Positions 8,749 to 20,683 of a DNA stretch of 64,000 bases are shown in pieces. How positions within the stretch are numbered: position 1 is the stretch's first letter; the number at the start of each line of letters is the position of its first letter. The stretch covers positions 24,218,588-24,282,587 of the forward strand of contig CM064665.1 of assembly GCA_032717465.1 (NCBI GenBank), written 5' to 3'. The translations under genes and the position numbers were made by a program. The DNA comes from Coenobita brevimanus (lineage: Eukaryota > Arthropoda > Malacostraca > Decapoda > Coenobitidae). Under the pieces are notes generated by a model. That model saw only the letters and a list, made by a program, of their open reading frames with translations, made no database searches and was not told the origin of the DNA.

Positions 8749-9145
8749 CAAAGAAGAATGACCCATATATGGCAGACCAGTACCATTATCTTTAAATGAA
8801 ATATTAGTAACTCTTACAATATTCTTAATTTTAAACTATTTTTATTCTTGCATGTATGCAATTCACTATAATAACCCAAGTACATACTGTATTACAGTTA
8901 AATAATTTACTTTAATGCATTTATTCCAATATGTATTCAACTTATTTAAAATGTAATATTACTGAATAATCACTATTTACTATGAATAATATATGTATAC
9001 AATATTCATACAATTATGTTACTTTACAATATTATGTATTTCACTTAATTAGCTTATAAGTTCATTATAATGTGTATGTAGTATGTATTAATATATTATA
9101 ACTATTAAATGTCGATGGTACGTCATTTTCGCGCGGCCGAGCAAA
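8668..9145 (+). other. AT-rich 3' noncoding region of the element
   Basis: These 478 bp lie between the env stop and the 3' repeat. They include an (AATAAT)n-like tract at about 8706-8745 and many TATG/TATTAAT words. No reading frame is present. The last 130 bp (about 9015-9145) have a diverged copy downstream of the element (9717-9870). Confidence 0.7.
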
Positions 9146-9716
9146 TATAGGACTACATAATAGATAGATAGATAAATAGATAGATAGAGAGACAGATAGA
9201 AGCAGGAAGTCAAATGATGAGAAGGTGTTGTGTTTGCGAGAAGCGAGCAGCGCTAAACGCTTACACGGGGGAAAGCTGACGACAGCGGCCAGTAAGGAGA
9301 TGATTCAGTTAGCTGTCAGCAGTCCTCTCGTGAGAAAGATCTAGTCCACCCACGAGGAACACATGTGACACACCCCTGCTATACCAGAATTTAGGAAAGA
9401 GAGCTCAGACCTAGATTAGCCACCGAACAGGCTAGACAGAAGGAGACAAGCGACCCTAGAGAGAGGTCGAGACGGAGATTAGCTTGAGAACAGAGAGAGA
9501 GAGAGAGATAGCGAGACAGGGAGGTAGCTACCCAGGACTTATACTATTATACCTGTTTAATATTTCCAAGACAAATAAAAATAGTCCCATACTATTCTTT
9601 ACCTCTCCCGTCACTACATGACATCTGGTGGGGAAACTACTACAAGATATAAAAGCCGCTCGACCACAAGTCTAAAATATACTTCTCTACAATTAACTAC
9701 AAAGTCTTTATGACAT
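9146..9716 (+). repeat. 3' long terminal repeat
   Basis: This block is identical to 23-593 by side-by-side reading. It contains the same TATA box (9648-9655) and AATAAA-like signal (about 9573). The upstream base context (GGCCGAGCAAA) is not polypurine. It is followed by ATGC, giving the short ATATG/TATG target duplication. Confidence 0.88.
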
Positions 9717-9870
9717 ATGCTATTTTTACAATATTATTTATTTCACTTAATTGGGTGACAAGTTGATTGTCATATAAAATAATAGGCATTTATCTCTCAT
9801 TACACAATATATACAGTGCTGTCGTAGGTATGACAGCTTTGAGTGGCCGAGCGATATGTAGGCACTAATA
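9717..9870 (+). repeat. Diverged older copy of the element's own 3' noncoding region
   Basis: A 28-base block at 9725-9752 matches 9023-9050 with one difference. GGCCGAGC at 9845-9852 matches 9135-9142, followed by related AT(G)TAGG..CTA words. The offsets (702 and 710) are nearly constant, so the homology is collinear. The new element therefore landed in, or next to, a fragment of an older relative. Confidence 0.7.
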
Positions 9871-12711
9871 TGTTATGACAATAAATAATAATTATAGGTA
9901 TTAATATATAAGTATTGATATGAGTAACATTAACACAATAAGTCATGTCTGGTGTACAAGGAAAGTCGAACACATATTCTAGCTCAGGAATGTCGGACCA
10001 CCCCGATGTTTCACAAAACCCTTTAAGTCAGACAATACAAATATTTCATGAGCACATAGTATAACCAACTTCAGGCAGTTATCGTACGTCATGGAAAACT
10101 ACCTATGGAAAGATACCAGACAGACACACCTATACACTGGTCGGTATATAACCCCAAGGAAAGCAGCTGTAAGGGCAGAGAGTCCGTGAGAACGATCGTA
10201 GGGATAGTAGGAGCTAGTAGTTAGGAGTTTCGCCATCACGTTACGTTACTTTACGATTAGAACAAAAGCACAGGAAGCATGAGAAGCTCCTGTGAAAGCT
10301 TAGAGACGGTGGGAGACAAGGGAAATCACAGAAGAGGAAAGAAATAAGGAGTGAAAATAGGAGAGGACAGTGAAATATGCGAAGGTTCATGAGACCTTTT
10401 AACATAGGCCTAACTCTTATGGAGTACCAAGGATCCTTTGTGGGGCATGGAGTGAAAAAGCAGGGGTTATGAGAGAGCGTACAGTTTAAGTGTATCTTTA
10501 ATTTTTGTAAAAGATCACGAGCAAAGAATCCCTAAAACATCATTAGTTTTAGTAAGAGGTCACGAGAAGGTATCCAAGAAAGCATCGTTAAATTTATTAT
10601 ACGTGATTCAAATATGGAGCTGTACAATTCGAATGAGGGACAAGACAGTGCTCCAGGAACCAGATATAAGCAGAGGCATAAGGGTGAACAGAAGGTGGCC
10701 GGCAGATGGGACAGACTTGGGAGTGTCTCAGGGTACATCATAGCCTGCTGAGAGGAGCAGGCAGTCACACAGCCATGGACAGCAAAAGGATTCTGGTGAA
10801 TGGAAATTGCTAAAATGAGGTGAGTGTGAGTGTACAAGACAAGGGAATTTCACATGCCCTAAGCATCAATTAAAAACGCCAATTAACTTCTGCTAGACAT
10901 CCAGCAATAATAAATGCTAGTCCCTGATCGTGGGGACAATTATAGTGGTTATTCTTGCAGTAAGTAAGAACTCAAGTAAACATACGATACTTATAAATTT
11001 GTCATCATGATGCATTGAAGATTTGTAGTTATTTTTAACTGAGTTAAATCTCCACGTATTTAAGTGACTTATTTCCACTTGTGTTACTAAAGTAATGTAA
11101 CTGTCTTGTACCAAGTTAGCAATAGCAAAGTAGAAAACGAATCTATTTTGGAACCTCAGTGTGTGGAACAGTTTTCCTTGCAGTCCGTGAGGGAATTGGG
11201 ACAGAAAGGGACACACACTGTCACATTGTCCTAACTTCAATGTCACAGATTCTCTCTGGATATGTCTCGGTACCTCCTACAGGTATTGTTCTCCCCCTTC
11301 CCATCTCTATAAATAGCAATGATATATCGTGCTCATGATGAGTGTGAAACTTGTATATGATTACTGAGAGGGTGTAGGGCACGACAGCGGGCTTCTCCCA
11401 ATTTAGTAAAACTGTGTGGCATTAGCTAGAGTAAAATAGAGTTTGTTTTTCGTTAGAAAAAATTAATAAGGTCACATATTTAACTGCCCCTCCTCCCTTT
11501 CTTGTTGCTGCAGTTGTTTTCTCGAGCTGAATGAAATCTCATAGCGTTAATCGTAATAGTTATAAGTTCTCATATCGGCACTAAAAGGTGAAAAACTTAC
11601 AAATTACTGCCAGACGAGTCAAAGTGAAACCAATTATTATTTCCATCTCAGTTTTTCCATTTAAGTCAGTGAATATTAGTAAGAATGTTGGGGAAGGAGG
11701 AATCGTTAAACAGAATCTAGAACATACAGTAATGTTTTCTCCATAACGAGGTTGGATACAAGTTATAACAAGGCGAGCTAAAAGAAACCAAATATTCATT
11801 CATTGTCTTTTTCTGTATGGTTATGACTGCAAATAAAAAGGTGGAGGACACTTTAATAGAAGCACACTACGTAAAAAACTCACCATTCTAACTTAAATGG
11901 GTTAAAGAGATAGACCACGACGCTGCCAGTTAAAGCAGAAACAAATAGTAATTTCACACTTTACCTGTAGGGCAATTAATTTCAGTAAAGTGGTTAGAGG
12001 CATTAAAACAAGCGTGTGAAACCAAACCACTATGGTTTAGAGAGTGGCACCCGGGTCGAGGAGTCTATGTATTGGACTGGTGGGTGTTATTGGTATATGG
12101 TGCATGAAACTGGTGCTGAGAGTCATGGCTACGCCCATGGAGGACAGCAGCAACACACACATGGTCCATAGGCAGCTCATTGCCACACCCACTGCCACTC
12201 TGCCCTCCCATAGGCCTAAATGGAATGAACAAAGTTTATTTGTATCAGACTGGACCAGCCAAATGCATATGTATTTGTGTTCATATTCGACGAGGGGATA
12301 TTGTGTGAATTTGGACGAGGGGATATTATGTGAATTTTGGACGAGTATATAGTTCAGATAAGACGAACAAACAGTACGTGTATTACAGTTCACATTGGAC
12401 AAAGCAAAAGGTGTATTTCATTACATCCTGGAGGAGCAAAAAGTATTTGCTTTCTAGTTAGTATTGTCCGACTGCAAATTTTATGCATATCACTTTATAT
12501 ATGGCAGAAAAAAATAACCTTATTTTTAATAAAAAGGAAGAGTGAAAAATATTTTAACTTACATGTGACGAACAAGGAATCCGCGTATTGTACGGTACCG
12601 GAGGTGCAAAAAAGTGTCTATGAGTACAGTACTTCCGTTGAAACATGATGAGAAAGAGTATACCGGGTATGTATTTCATTTAAGACTGGACAAGAGGATA
12701 GCATGTCCATC
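9871..12711. other. Unassigned AT-rich sequence
   Basis: No gene or clear transposon was recognised. A TATATAA at 10145-10151, followed by purine-rich sequence, could belong to a degraded LTR or promoter. A ~27-base motif (GACGAGGGGATATT...) is repeated in tandem near 12288-12345. Short open frames here carry no recognisable domain. Confidence 0.4.
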
Positions 12712-12742
<31 letters not shown>

Positions 12743-12920
12743 GCTCGACTCTGGTCATGGGCTTCACAGCCTGCTATCAAGGCCCAGCAGTCCTCCTACA
12801 TACCATACACCTCTACATGTCACCACTTCGGCGCTAACACCCACCGTCCATATTGAATACATGCTAGGGCTGTCTCATACAGGACTGGTGTATTGGTATT
12901 AGCGGGGGTACTTTTACGAC
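12712..12920 (-). repeat. 5'-truncated SINE (family S1)
   Basis: A 27-base T run (the complement of an A-rich tail) is followed by about 180 bp that match, in reverse complement, the body of the full-length SINE at 17771-18125 and the copy at 53427-53661. The tRNA-like head is missing, as in a truncated retroposed copy. Confidence 0.85.
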
Positions 12921-13572
12921 TACCGAATGTTTCATTTAACACTATTCTCTCCATTGAAAAAAAAAAAAAAAAAACTTTCAAAATCATGTTCATTTGCCAA
13001 CACATTGTTGACGAATTTTGGCCCCAAGTGTAAAAATGTTTCGTTTTACCTGTATAATTATCATGACACGTTTTTCTTTGAACATTCATGTCACCATTTT
13101 CTTTGTTCTTGCTTATCTTTACACTTTTATCAGCGATTCTTTCATTTGTCAGTAGAATATTATGAACGTTCCTTTTTTATTTCATCACTTTTTCGCTCAT
13201 ATTTCTTTAATCATCATCCGATGATGGATAGATGGATGGATTTTTTTTTTCTTTTAATATTCTCTCTTTATAGAACCACATCGTTCTCTTCATACCAAAT
13301 TTTTTTTTTTTTTTCATGTCAGCATTTTTTCCTGTAACTTTTTGTATATCTGTCAAAGTTTTTCAGTTTTTTTGGTACTTTTTAAACTATTTTTAACAAT
13401 TTCCTTTCTTTACCAACATTGCTCTCGTATTCCAACATGTTCATTTTCTTTAACGTTACAATCATCTGTCAGTAACTGTAACTGTCTGCCTGTTTATGTA
13501 TCTACTGCCAGAAAAAATAATGCCGTAAGAGGAAGACTGCCTACACATCACACTATTTTTCGAAATTTGGCT

Positions 13573-13665
13573 GCACTTTTTCCAACTCACATCCCCTCAC
13601 TCATAAAGCCCTCCACGACATACCTCCATCTCATCCTTGGTCTCCTTCTTCTCCCCCCCTCCACA
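13573..13665 (-). mobile_element. LINE 3'-end fragment
   Basis: The CT-rich sequence with CCATCTCATCCTTGG and surrounding words matches, in the same orientation, the LINE tails at 34862-35100 and 41525-41760. It is too short to assign beyond that family. Confidence 0.5.
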
Positions 13666-13689
13666 CAGTGCAAATCCTACTACAAGGCG

Positions 13690-13970
13690 AACTAGAGGAG
13701 CACTCGGTGGAATGCATCTCTCCGACAAAGGCAACGTAATTTCGAAACCACTCTTCAAAATGGGTTAAGTTTTCTCGTCATTGATTACGGTTTCCAATAA
13801 AGTGTTTTCTGGATCCAGAATCTGCAATATGATCTGGATCGGTCCCAAAAGTTAATCGATTGTTCCCTGGGACATGGACTATATGCTCACCAGATTTAGT
13901 CCAAATCTCTTCTTTAATTTTTGAGCAATCCTGCTAACAGACCACCTATGGAGGCATCGACGTGGGGGCG
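13690..13970 (-). repeat. Short interspersed repeat, copy 1 (family W)
   Basis: On the minus strand this ends with the same words as 63588-63915: GTTAGCAGGATT..CAAAAA, GGATC-rich blocks, CGGAG and GCACTC...CTAGTT. The divergence is strong. The pattern resembles a short repeat seen across many animal genomes, an association made from memory of its motifs only. No family name is claimed. Confidence 0.55.
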
Positions 13971-14129
13971 CCATTTACAGCTAAATATATAAATATTCAA
14001 TAAAATTCCTATAGATCAAGCATCCTTTAGGTGTGACAGTAATTGTAATTTCCACAAAATGTTTGCTAATCATCCAAGCCTAAGATACAATAAAATTCAA
14101 AGTGGGGTGAAGGGCGACACCATATGTAC

Positions 14130-14445
14130 AGCCGAGGAAAGTTCCGCCTTATACACCTGCCTGCCAGTTCGGACCTTGATGCGTAAGACAACCACTAATG
14201 AAGCAGTGCCAGACACTCAAATATCTGGTACCACTGTGTGGGAGGGGAGAGGTTAAGGGAGGAGGAAGGCTGGGGGAGCTGATAGTTCCTACCCGTCCCT
14301 CTTCCATCCCCATCCTTCTCACACAGTTACCAGATAGATGAATGTTGGCTACTGCTTCGCTACCACTTGTCTCACATCTACTACTTCGAAGTGGTGGGCG
14401 AGTGTATAACGCGGACCTTTTCGCGGGTGTACCTGTCATCAGATG
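14130..14445. repeat. Imperfect inverted repeat (fold-back, arms ~130 bp)
   Basis: The left arm (about 14148-14262) and right arm (about 14310-14425) are reverse complements with substitutions. Shared blocks include TTATACAC, GAAGCAGT, ATATCTGGTA / TATCTGGTAA and CTGTGTG. The 50-bp centre is G-rich/C-rich. It could be two opposed copies of a short retroposon or a fold-back DNA element. Confidence 0.6.
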
Positions 14446-14499
14446 CCTTAGGACAGCCCCTGCCTCCACATCAGCCACATACAATCTTCTGGTCAGCCT

Positions 14500-16650
14500 C
14501 AAATTTTCAGTCCTCTACACATGGCCAAATGATCTCACAGTGTTTCTCTTAACACTTTCAATCTCATCACAGTCCTCCTCTATTTGCTCATGTGTCTGTC
14601 TGTCTCTCCTCGTAACTCCACAAACTACTCTCAAACAACTCATTTCCAGTGTTCTCACTCTTGACTTGTGTCCTTCCAACTGGGTCTAATCTTCGCTTCC
14701 GTATGTAACAGTGGGGATCACGATAATCTCATGCTGCGATTTTTTTTTTTATTTCCATGCACACTTCCCTGTTCCCTGTCACTGCTTTCAGTGTACCAGC
14801 AGCTCTGTACCATACTGTTCACTTTCAAGCACTACATCCTGTAAACTTCCATCTTTATATTTCACACTACATATACGTACTTGTATGCACTCACATTTTC
14901 CATTTCCTCACCATCCAGCCTGACTATCCATTAGGTGACCTATTTTCTCTCAAAGATCTTAACATTACTTTTATATACATTCACTTTTAGGATACATTTC
15001 CCATATACGCTAACAAACTCGTTCACCTAGGTTTATATCTCACATTCATCATCTCTCAATATGTACAGTATCGTCACCAAACAACAAAAGTTTTTCCACA
15101 CCCTATCTTCTCTCTTTAGAGACATTTCAGCATCCACTGCCCTGCCTAATATCTTTCCAATAACTCGATCGCCATACAAACTGAACAATAGCTAGTACTT
15201 GACACTCATGCCTTCGTCCAACACTCAAAAAAATATAATAATAATAATAATTCACTATCCACACACACTGCAGGCGTAGCACCCTATTACATACGATTCA
15301 CAGTATTCAACAACTTGCCATCTACTCCATACACTTTAAATACCATCCAAATTCCCTGTCTTTATGTCATGTGCTATCACCAGATCCATGAAGGCAGCAT
15401 ACAGTTTGTTTCCCTTCTCTAGATACTTTCCACTAAACATCTTAGAACGAATATCTGATCTACGCTATCTTTTCCTTCCTAAAACATCATTGTTCTTCTT
15501 CATCTCTTGGTTATTACTCAGGCTCTGTCAATAAGCATCTTATCACAAATTTTTCCTATTCCACGTAGAACGCTAATACCCTTATGATTGACACACACTT
15601 CTGGTGCCTCTTCTCATTTGTATAGGGAAACAATTATACCTGACTTCCAGTCATCTGGGATGTTACCTTCCTCCCAGGTCAATGTGCATATCTTCTATAT
15701 CCATACTATTACCAACATTCCTCTCAGTTTAAGCATTTCACCATACACTCCATCAACTCTTGGGGTTATCCTCATCTTTACTTTCTTCACTGCTTCTAAT
15801 ATTTCCGTTTAACTAATCTCCTCCTCCCTACTTACCTCACATCTCCCAGCCGTTCCCAACTACTTCTTGCGTTACTTTAGTTCTTTTTTTTCAACAGTTC
15901 TTTAAAGTGTTCTTTCCATCTACTGACTTTTTCTTCCTTCTCCATCGACATGCTGTTATGTTTATTTTTCATTCCTTTACTGTTTCCCTCATCACTCAGT
16001 CTTACCTTTTTGACTTCCTGCCAAAACAATTTCTTACATTCCCTCCGCTTTACACTCAAATTTCTTGCAAACTCCTCGTCAACACTCTTCGTACTCCCTC
16101 GTACTAGTGTTTTCCTCTATTCTCTCGATATGATTTTTTAACGTTTCTCCATATCATCCATTTCTCGTCTTCCTATCCAGTCATTATGTTTTCCTCTCTG
16201 CCACAGATCGTTTCACCTCTTCATTTTGCCATGCTGTTCTTTGCATCCTCTTACATCTTCTCTTCACCACACATACTATCTCACATGTTGTGCAGATTTC
16301 TTCTGTGAATATCTTACACATGCCTTCCACCTCCTTGATCTTCTCCAACCCTCACCTACCAAGTCGATTCTCTACTTCCATCTTGTATTCTGCCTTTTTT
16401 CCTATCCTCCTGCTGCCTTTCTACAGTCCTCTCAGGAACTGCTTCCTCCTTTCCTTGTCCTCTTCTGTACACTCAACGCTTTTGCTACTCTGTCTTGGAC
16501 ACTACTCTGCAGTGATCAGCTAGAACACTTCCCCAACCTCTATGCACTCTTGTGTCCAGCACAGATCTCATTCGCTCATCCACACGCATAATCAGTCATA
16601 GCCTTCCTTTCATCCAGCACATCATTCATCCCCCTTATCACTCGCCATGC
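14500..16650 (-). pseudogene. Decayed LINE (endonuclease-RT type)
   Basis: Reverse-strand peptides in shifting frames match the 38-kb LINE. From right to left, a KLFWQEVKKV..W..HFKELL segment (15877-16059) is followed by a PDDWKSG..VSLYK segment (about 15625-15665). Next come a KGISVLRGIGKICDKMLIDRA segment (about 15525-15590) and a WFGHV-like C-terminal motif (about 14515). Many stops and frameshifts show an old, inactive copy. Its C-terminal end abuts the inverted repeat. Confidence 0.7.
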
Positions 16651-17640
16651 ATACCTGTGAATCATTTTGTGTCAAAGCAAGGTATTGGTATTGCCAAGCC
16701 CTTCCAGCATCCAAATGTCCACCAGAACACTACCATTCCCATATACATCAAGAGATATACCCCATACACCAACCAATCCTTTCACCCCAAGATTCCCCAT
16801 TTTTTCATTCATATCTTCAATTAAAAAAAAAAAAAACACTACTTTCTCTCAAACTTTTCAGTGCACGCTGCCACAAACGCCCAAAACCCATCTTTCACTC
16901 TAGTCGCTTGGTCCTCCTGCGGGGAATAACACAAACAATCGTCTATGCTTGTATTCTCACTTTCATTCTTAGTCATACAATCCAATATCCGACTGATCCA
17001 TACGCCCTTATATTATCTTTCCACCTATTGCAAACAATATTGCCGCTTTCTCATTTCTAAATACCTTTTATTTTCTACTATCACTTTTTCATCTGCCATT
17101 TCTTTCTCCTCTCTGCTACCACTTTTTATCTTTCATTATTTTCTTTCTAATGCCAATGTATTATGTTTTATGTTTTTCATGTGATTGTGCAGTGTCTACG
17201 GTCACAGTCCACCAATCCAGAGACTTGGGTTTCAATCTCCGCACTCATGGAATTTATTCCCAACGCCAGGTAGCTCCTGGGCTTAGCGATATTTAAAATA
17301 TTATAAATATATAGAGTAAATGGGAAGCTGTCGAATGCCGTTAAGAGTATGTATGTAGGAGAGTAAGAGTAAAGTAGGAGGACAGCAGCTGGCACAAACT
17401 GCTACTAACCATAGGCTATATGGGTCACTCCAAGCTTTTAACTTTTATTCATATAATTGTCTAACAATAAACCCCATCGGCCCAGATCTGCCTATTTCAT
17501 CATCCCACTTAAAATACAAAGAGAATAACGGAACAGAGAAGGCCTACATCTCCTACAACACCTCACCATTACTCTCTCCTAGCGACTCACCCATCGACGA
17601 TTCAACCAGATAACCTTCTCTATAGAATTACACCCCTTGG
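16651..17640. other. Unassigned T- and C-rich sequence
   Basis: Nothing recognisable is present apart from a 13-base A run near 16820. Open frames here are low-complexity. Confidence 0.4.
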
Positions 17641-18950
17641 TTAAGTCTACTTACACTAGGGCTGCAGTGCGCGTGGATGGTGAACTGTGGATGGTGAACT
17701 GAGTGAATTTTTCCATCTGAATGCTGGATTGAAACAGGGATGTGTCATGTCTACACGGTTGTTCATATATGGGGAGGAGGTGGCTCAGTCGGTAGAGATG
17801 TTGCCTGCAGTTCTACCGGACCCAGGTTCACATCCCCGCTGGGGCAGGGAACAGTTTAAGCATATGAATTTCATAATAGCAGGCTTTACTGATCTACCAG
17901 GAGACCCGCCGACATGTCATAAAAATACCCCCGCTAATACCAGTTCACCAGTCCTGTATGAGACAGCCCTAGCATGTATTCAATATGGACGGTGGGTGTT
18001 AGCGCCGAAATGGTGACATGTAGAGGTGTATGGTATGTAGGAGGACTACTGGGCCTTGGGAACAGGCTGTGAAGCCTATGCCTAGAGTCGGACACATAAA
18101 ACAAATAAAACAATAAAAAATAAATGAGATACAAGGTAGGGCAGCATATGTTGTAACGGCGCTAATGAGAGAAGGCAGCATTTGGAAACTTCCTGTTCTG
18201 TTGTTTGCAGATGATACTGTATCGTTAAGTAAGGACGATGGGTAACTGCAAGGCTCGGTAAATGAGTCTGGGAGACTATGTAAGAAACGGAATGTAAAGG
18301 TGAATGTATGGAAGAGGAAAGTTGTAGCCTTCGAGAGACATTAAGTCACTGAATGCACAGTGAGGCTGGACAGTGAAGTAATGGAAAATGCTAGTGCATT
18401 TAAGTACTTGGGTAGCGTGATGAGTAAAGATGGAAATCTGGTGCATGAAGTGTGTAAAAGGGTACAACAGGGAAGATAAGTGCTGGTTCACTGAAACGGT
18501 GATAAGAAACCAGGAAGCGAATATGAAAGTAAAAAAGTCGGTCCCCACCCTAACATATGGAAGTGGGGCTTGGATCTTGTTGGAAGGACAAAAGTCAAGA
18601 GTCAGAGCAGTGGAAATGAGTTATCCGAGAGGAGCATGTGGAGTTACATGGAGAGAAAGACTGACAGAGGAGAAAGTGAAGGTGAGTTGTGGTGTGGATG
18701 TATATGTAATAAAAAGCGTTCCGAGAAATACAGTGAGGTGGTTTGGCCATGGGGAGATGATGGAGAGTGAGAAAAAAAACTAGGAGAGTGTATATATGTG
18801 ATTTGGAGGGGAGAGAGGAAGGGGGAGACCGAGGATGAGATTGAGGGAGTAGAGGATGTAAGGTGGGGGAGAGTAATGAAATGGCAGGAGACAAGGCGAA
18901 ATGGAGGCGATTTTGTAATAGCATATGGCTATAGATAGATGGACAGCATA
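17640..18950 (+). pseudogene. Decayed LINE, interrupted by a SINE
   Basis: Upstream of the SINE is the RT motif GLKQGCVMST-LF (about 17725-17770). Downstream the frame resumes with the catalytic FADDTV motif (about 18205-18225). A LDSEV..AFKYLGSVMSKDG segment (about 18370-18435) and VRWFGH near 18740 follow. A GRGRPRMRLRE-type C-terminus lies near 18810-18850. Several stops are present. It belongs to the same RT group as the LINEs at 20.7 and 38.2 kb but is older and has a different 3' end. Confidence 0.75.
17771..18125 (+). repeat. Full-length tRNA-derived SINE (family S1)
   Basis: The head has an RNA polymerase III box A, TGGCTCAGTCGG (17781-17792), and a box B, GGTTCACATCC (17825-17835), at tRNA-like spacing. 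A ~230-bp unrelated body is shared with 12712-12920 and 53427-53661. The tail is A-rich (ACATAAAACAAATAAAACAATAAAAAATAAA). It is inserted inside the RT frame of a LINE. CATAT on both sides is a possible short target duplication. Confidence 0.9.
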
Positions 18951-19609
18951 GGAATCAACATATTTCCCCTTCCTGCACAATGCTTTGTGAATCACAGATC
19001 AAAATCTTTGTATTCATTTTAATGTTTCCTTCATGTTGCCAGAATTCTTCTCATCGTAGTAACATTATTTTCACATGTCAGTTTTGTTAATGCTAACATT
19101 TTACAGTTTTCTTTAGTACTTTTTACGTTTAAAATATCATTTTCTGTCTGTTGCCATTACTTGGTTTTTTTTCCTTTTTTTTTTTTTTTTTGTCTGATAG
19201 CATATTTTCTAACATTACTTTCACTTGTCACCACTTCTTGCAAAATTGTTTTCATCTGTCAACATTTATTTATTTATTTATTTATTTTTTGCTGCCAAAA
19301 TGTTATTCTTTGTAGCAGCATTATTTTTGTCTGCCAACATTACTTGCATCAGCGCCAGTGTTGTCCTTTGGCAGTATTTTACGGCCGTACCATCAATGTA
19401 ACCCTTCACTAACAATATGACCCTCACCTATAACAGTTTTGTTCCCTCCAGCAGTAACTCACACCAACCAATTACACACCCTGTCACTCTTTCTCAGCTG
19501 CCGTCATGAAATATAAGCCATTCTTTTTTGTTCGCCGGAAATGTAAGCTTATAGGGCAAAATATCATGAGAGAGGGAAAAAGTTACTTTTATTTTACGGG
19601 AATCATTTA
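18951..19609. other. T-rich unassigned sequence
   Basis: This stretch contains poly-T (about 19163-19190) and (TTTA)n at 19266-19288. No gene is seen. Confidence 0.4.
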
Positions 19610-19617
19610 TATATATA

Positions 19618-19694
<77 letters not shown>
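19610..19694. repeat. (TA)n microsatellite
   Basis: About 85 bp of near-perfect TA repeat lies just outside the left arm of the large inverted duplication. Confidence 0.95.
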
Positions 19695-19696
<2 letters not shown>

Positions 19697-20683
19697 AGGT
19701 ATATTAAAATACTTGGACTGGTACATAGATATGCTTGGTTAATTTCTTTCTGTTCATTTTACATTTACGGCAAAATGGCACACGGGAAAATAGAACACTT
19801 GGAGACAAAAATATGCGATATTTTGTTGTTACTAACGGCAGATAGTAACAACAAAATTCAGCCTCGAGTCGTAAAGGAATGCTATCACTTTCCAAAGCAC
19901 CTCTGACGACGGTATAACTTCACTTCTTGTTATTGTTAGACGATTTTATTCAGTTGTATTAGCGACCTCTCGTTTCCACTAATCAACTGTCCTGGGGCAA
20001 ACACAGAAGGTAAATGTAAACTTCACCTGTGGCGTCAGCACCTGAAGCACCAATGGTCATTTGGTCTGTGAATGTGTGGCGTAGAGGAGGACCATCTGAC
20101 AGGATATTGGACCCTGCGTCGCCTCACCAGTGGCAGGGAAGAGGAACAATTACTGGCCGGTGTCTGGTTGTGTTGCTGCTGGGGGTATAGAGCTATGGAA
20201 TAATTGCTTCAGAGGACGCCGGGGAGGGGAAAGGACCGGCACACGATAGGTGCGATTGTAAATAGAAAATACGTAGATTCAAGAAACACGAGTATACAGA
20301 TATCCCCCCCGTTGTGGAGAGCTGAAGTACTATCTGCCGAGTATGAAAGAGCCTGTATTATAAACACGAGTGAACTGTTAAAGTATTAACCTCTGCAATA
20401 CAAAGACGTCATTGCAATACAGTGACAGCAATTACAATACAATGGTGCAATACAATGACAGCAATTCTAATTCCTCATCTTCGTCATCAATATTTCCCAA
20501 TGAAATATTGGTTATGGGTAAGTGCAGATACGCAAAAAATAATTATTCAGTACTGTGACAAAAAAAAAAAAAAAAAAATCACAGAAGAAAATAGCGTTAT
20601 CACGCTACAAAAAGTCTCATTACTGTTACTATCTTTATTTTCTACGTAACCAAACGTACTCTAATAAATACGAAGGGAAACGC

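Larger units (their letters stand above)
19..9719 (+). mobile_element. Ty3/Gypsy LTR retrotransposon with envelope (errantivirus-like)
   Basis: The element is bounded by 571-bp direct repeats (23-593 and 9146-9716) at a constant offset of 9123, so they differ by no indel, and reading them side by side shows no substitution. Internal order is primer site, long leader, gag, protease, RT-RNase H-integrase, env, then a 3' noncoding region. RT-RH before integrase places it in Ty3/Gypsy, and an F-type envelope is typical of errantiviruses and related insect and crustacean gypsy lineages. Identical terminal repeats imply recent insertion. A short target duplication is likely: ATATG/TATG immediately precedes 23 and overlaps 9715-9719. 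The coding frames carry two breaks in pol (near 3950 and 6475), so present activity is uncertain. This is an endogenous element of an animal genome and is described only as found. Confidence 0.93.

Noticed and set aside
12044..12402. Overlapping frames on both strands of about 100-120 residues
   Set aside because: No domain, no conserved copy elsewhere in the window, and both strands are equally open.
17781..17845. Possible functional tRNA gene
   Set aside because: tRNA-like promoter only; it is the head of a retroposon with a body and A-rich tail.
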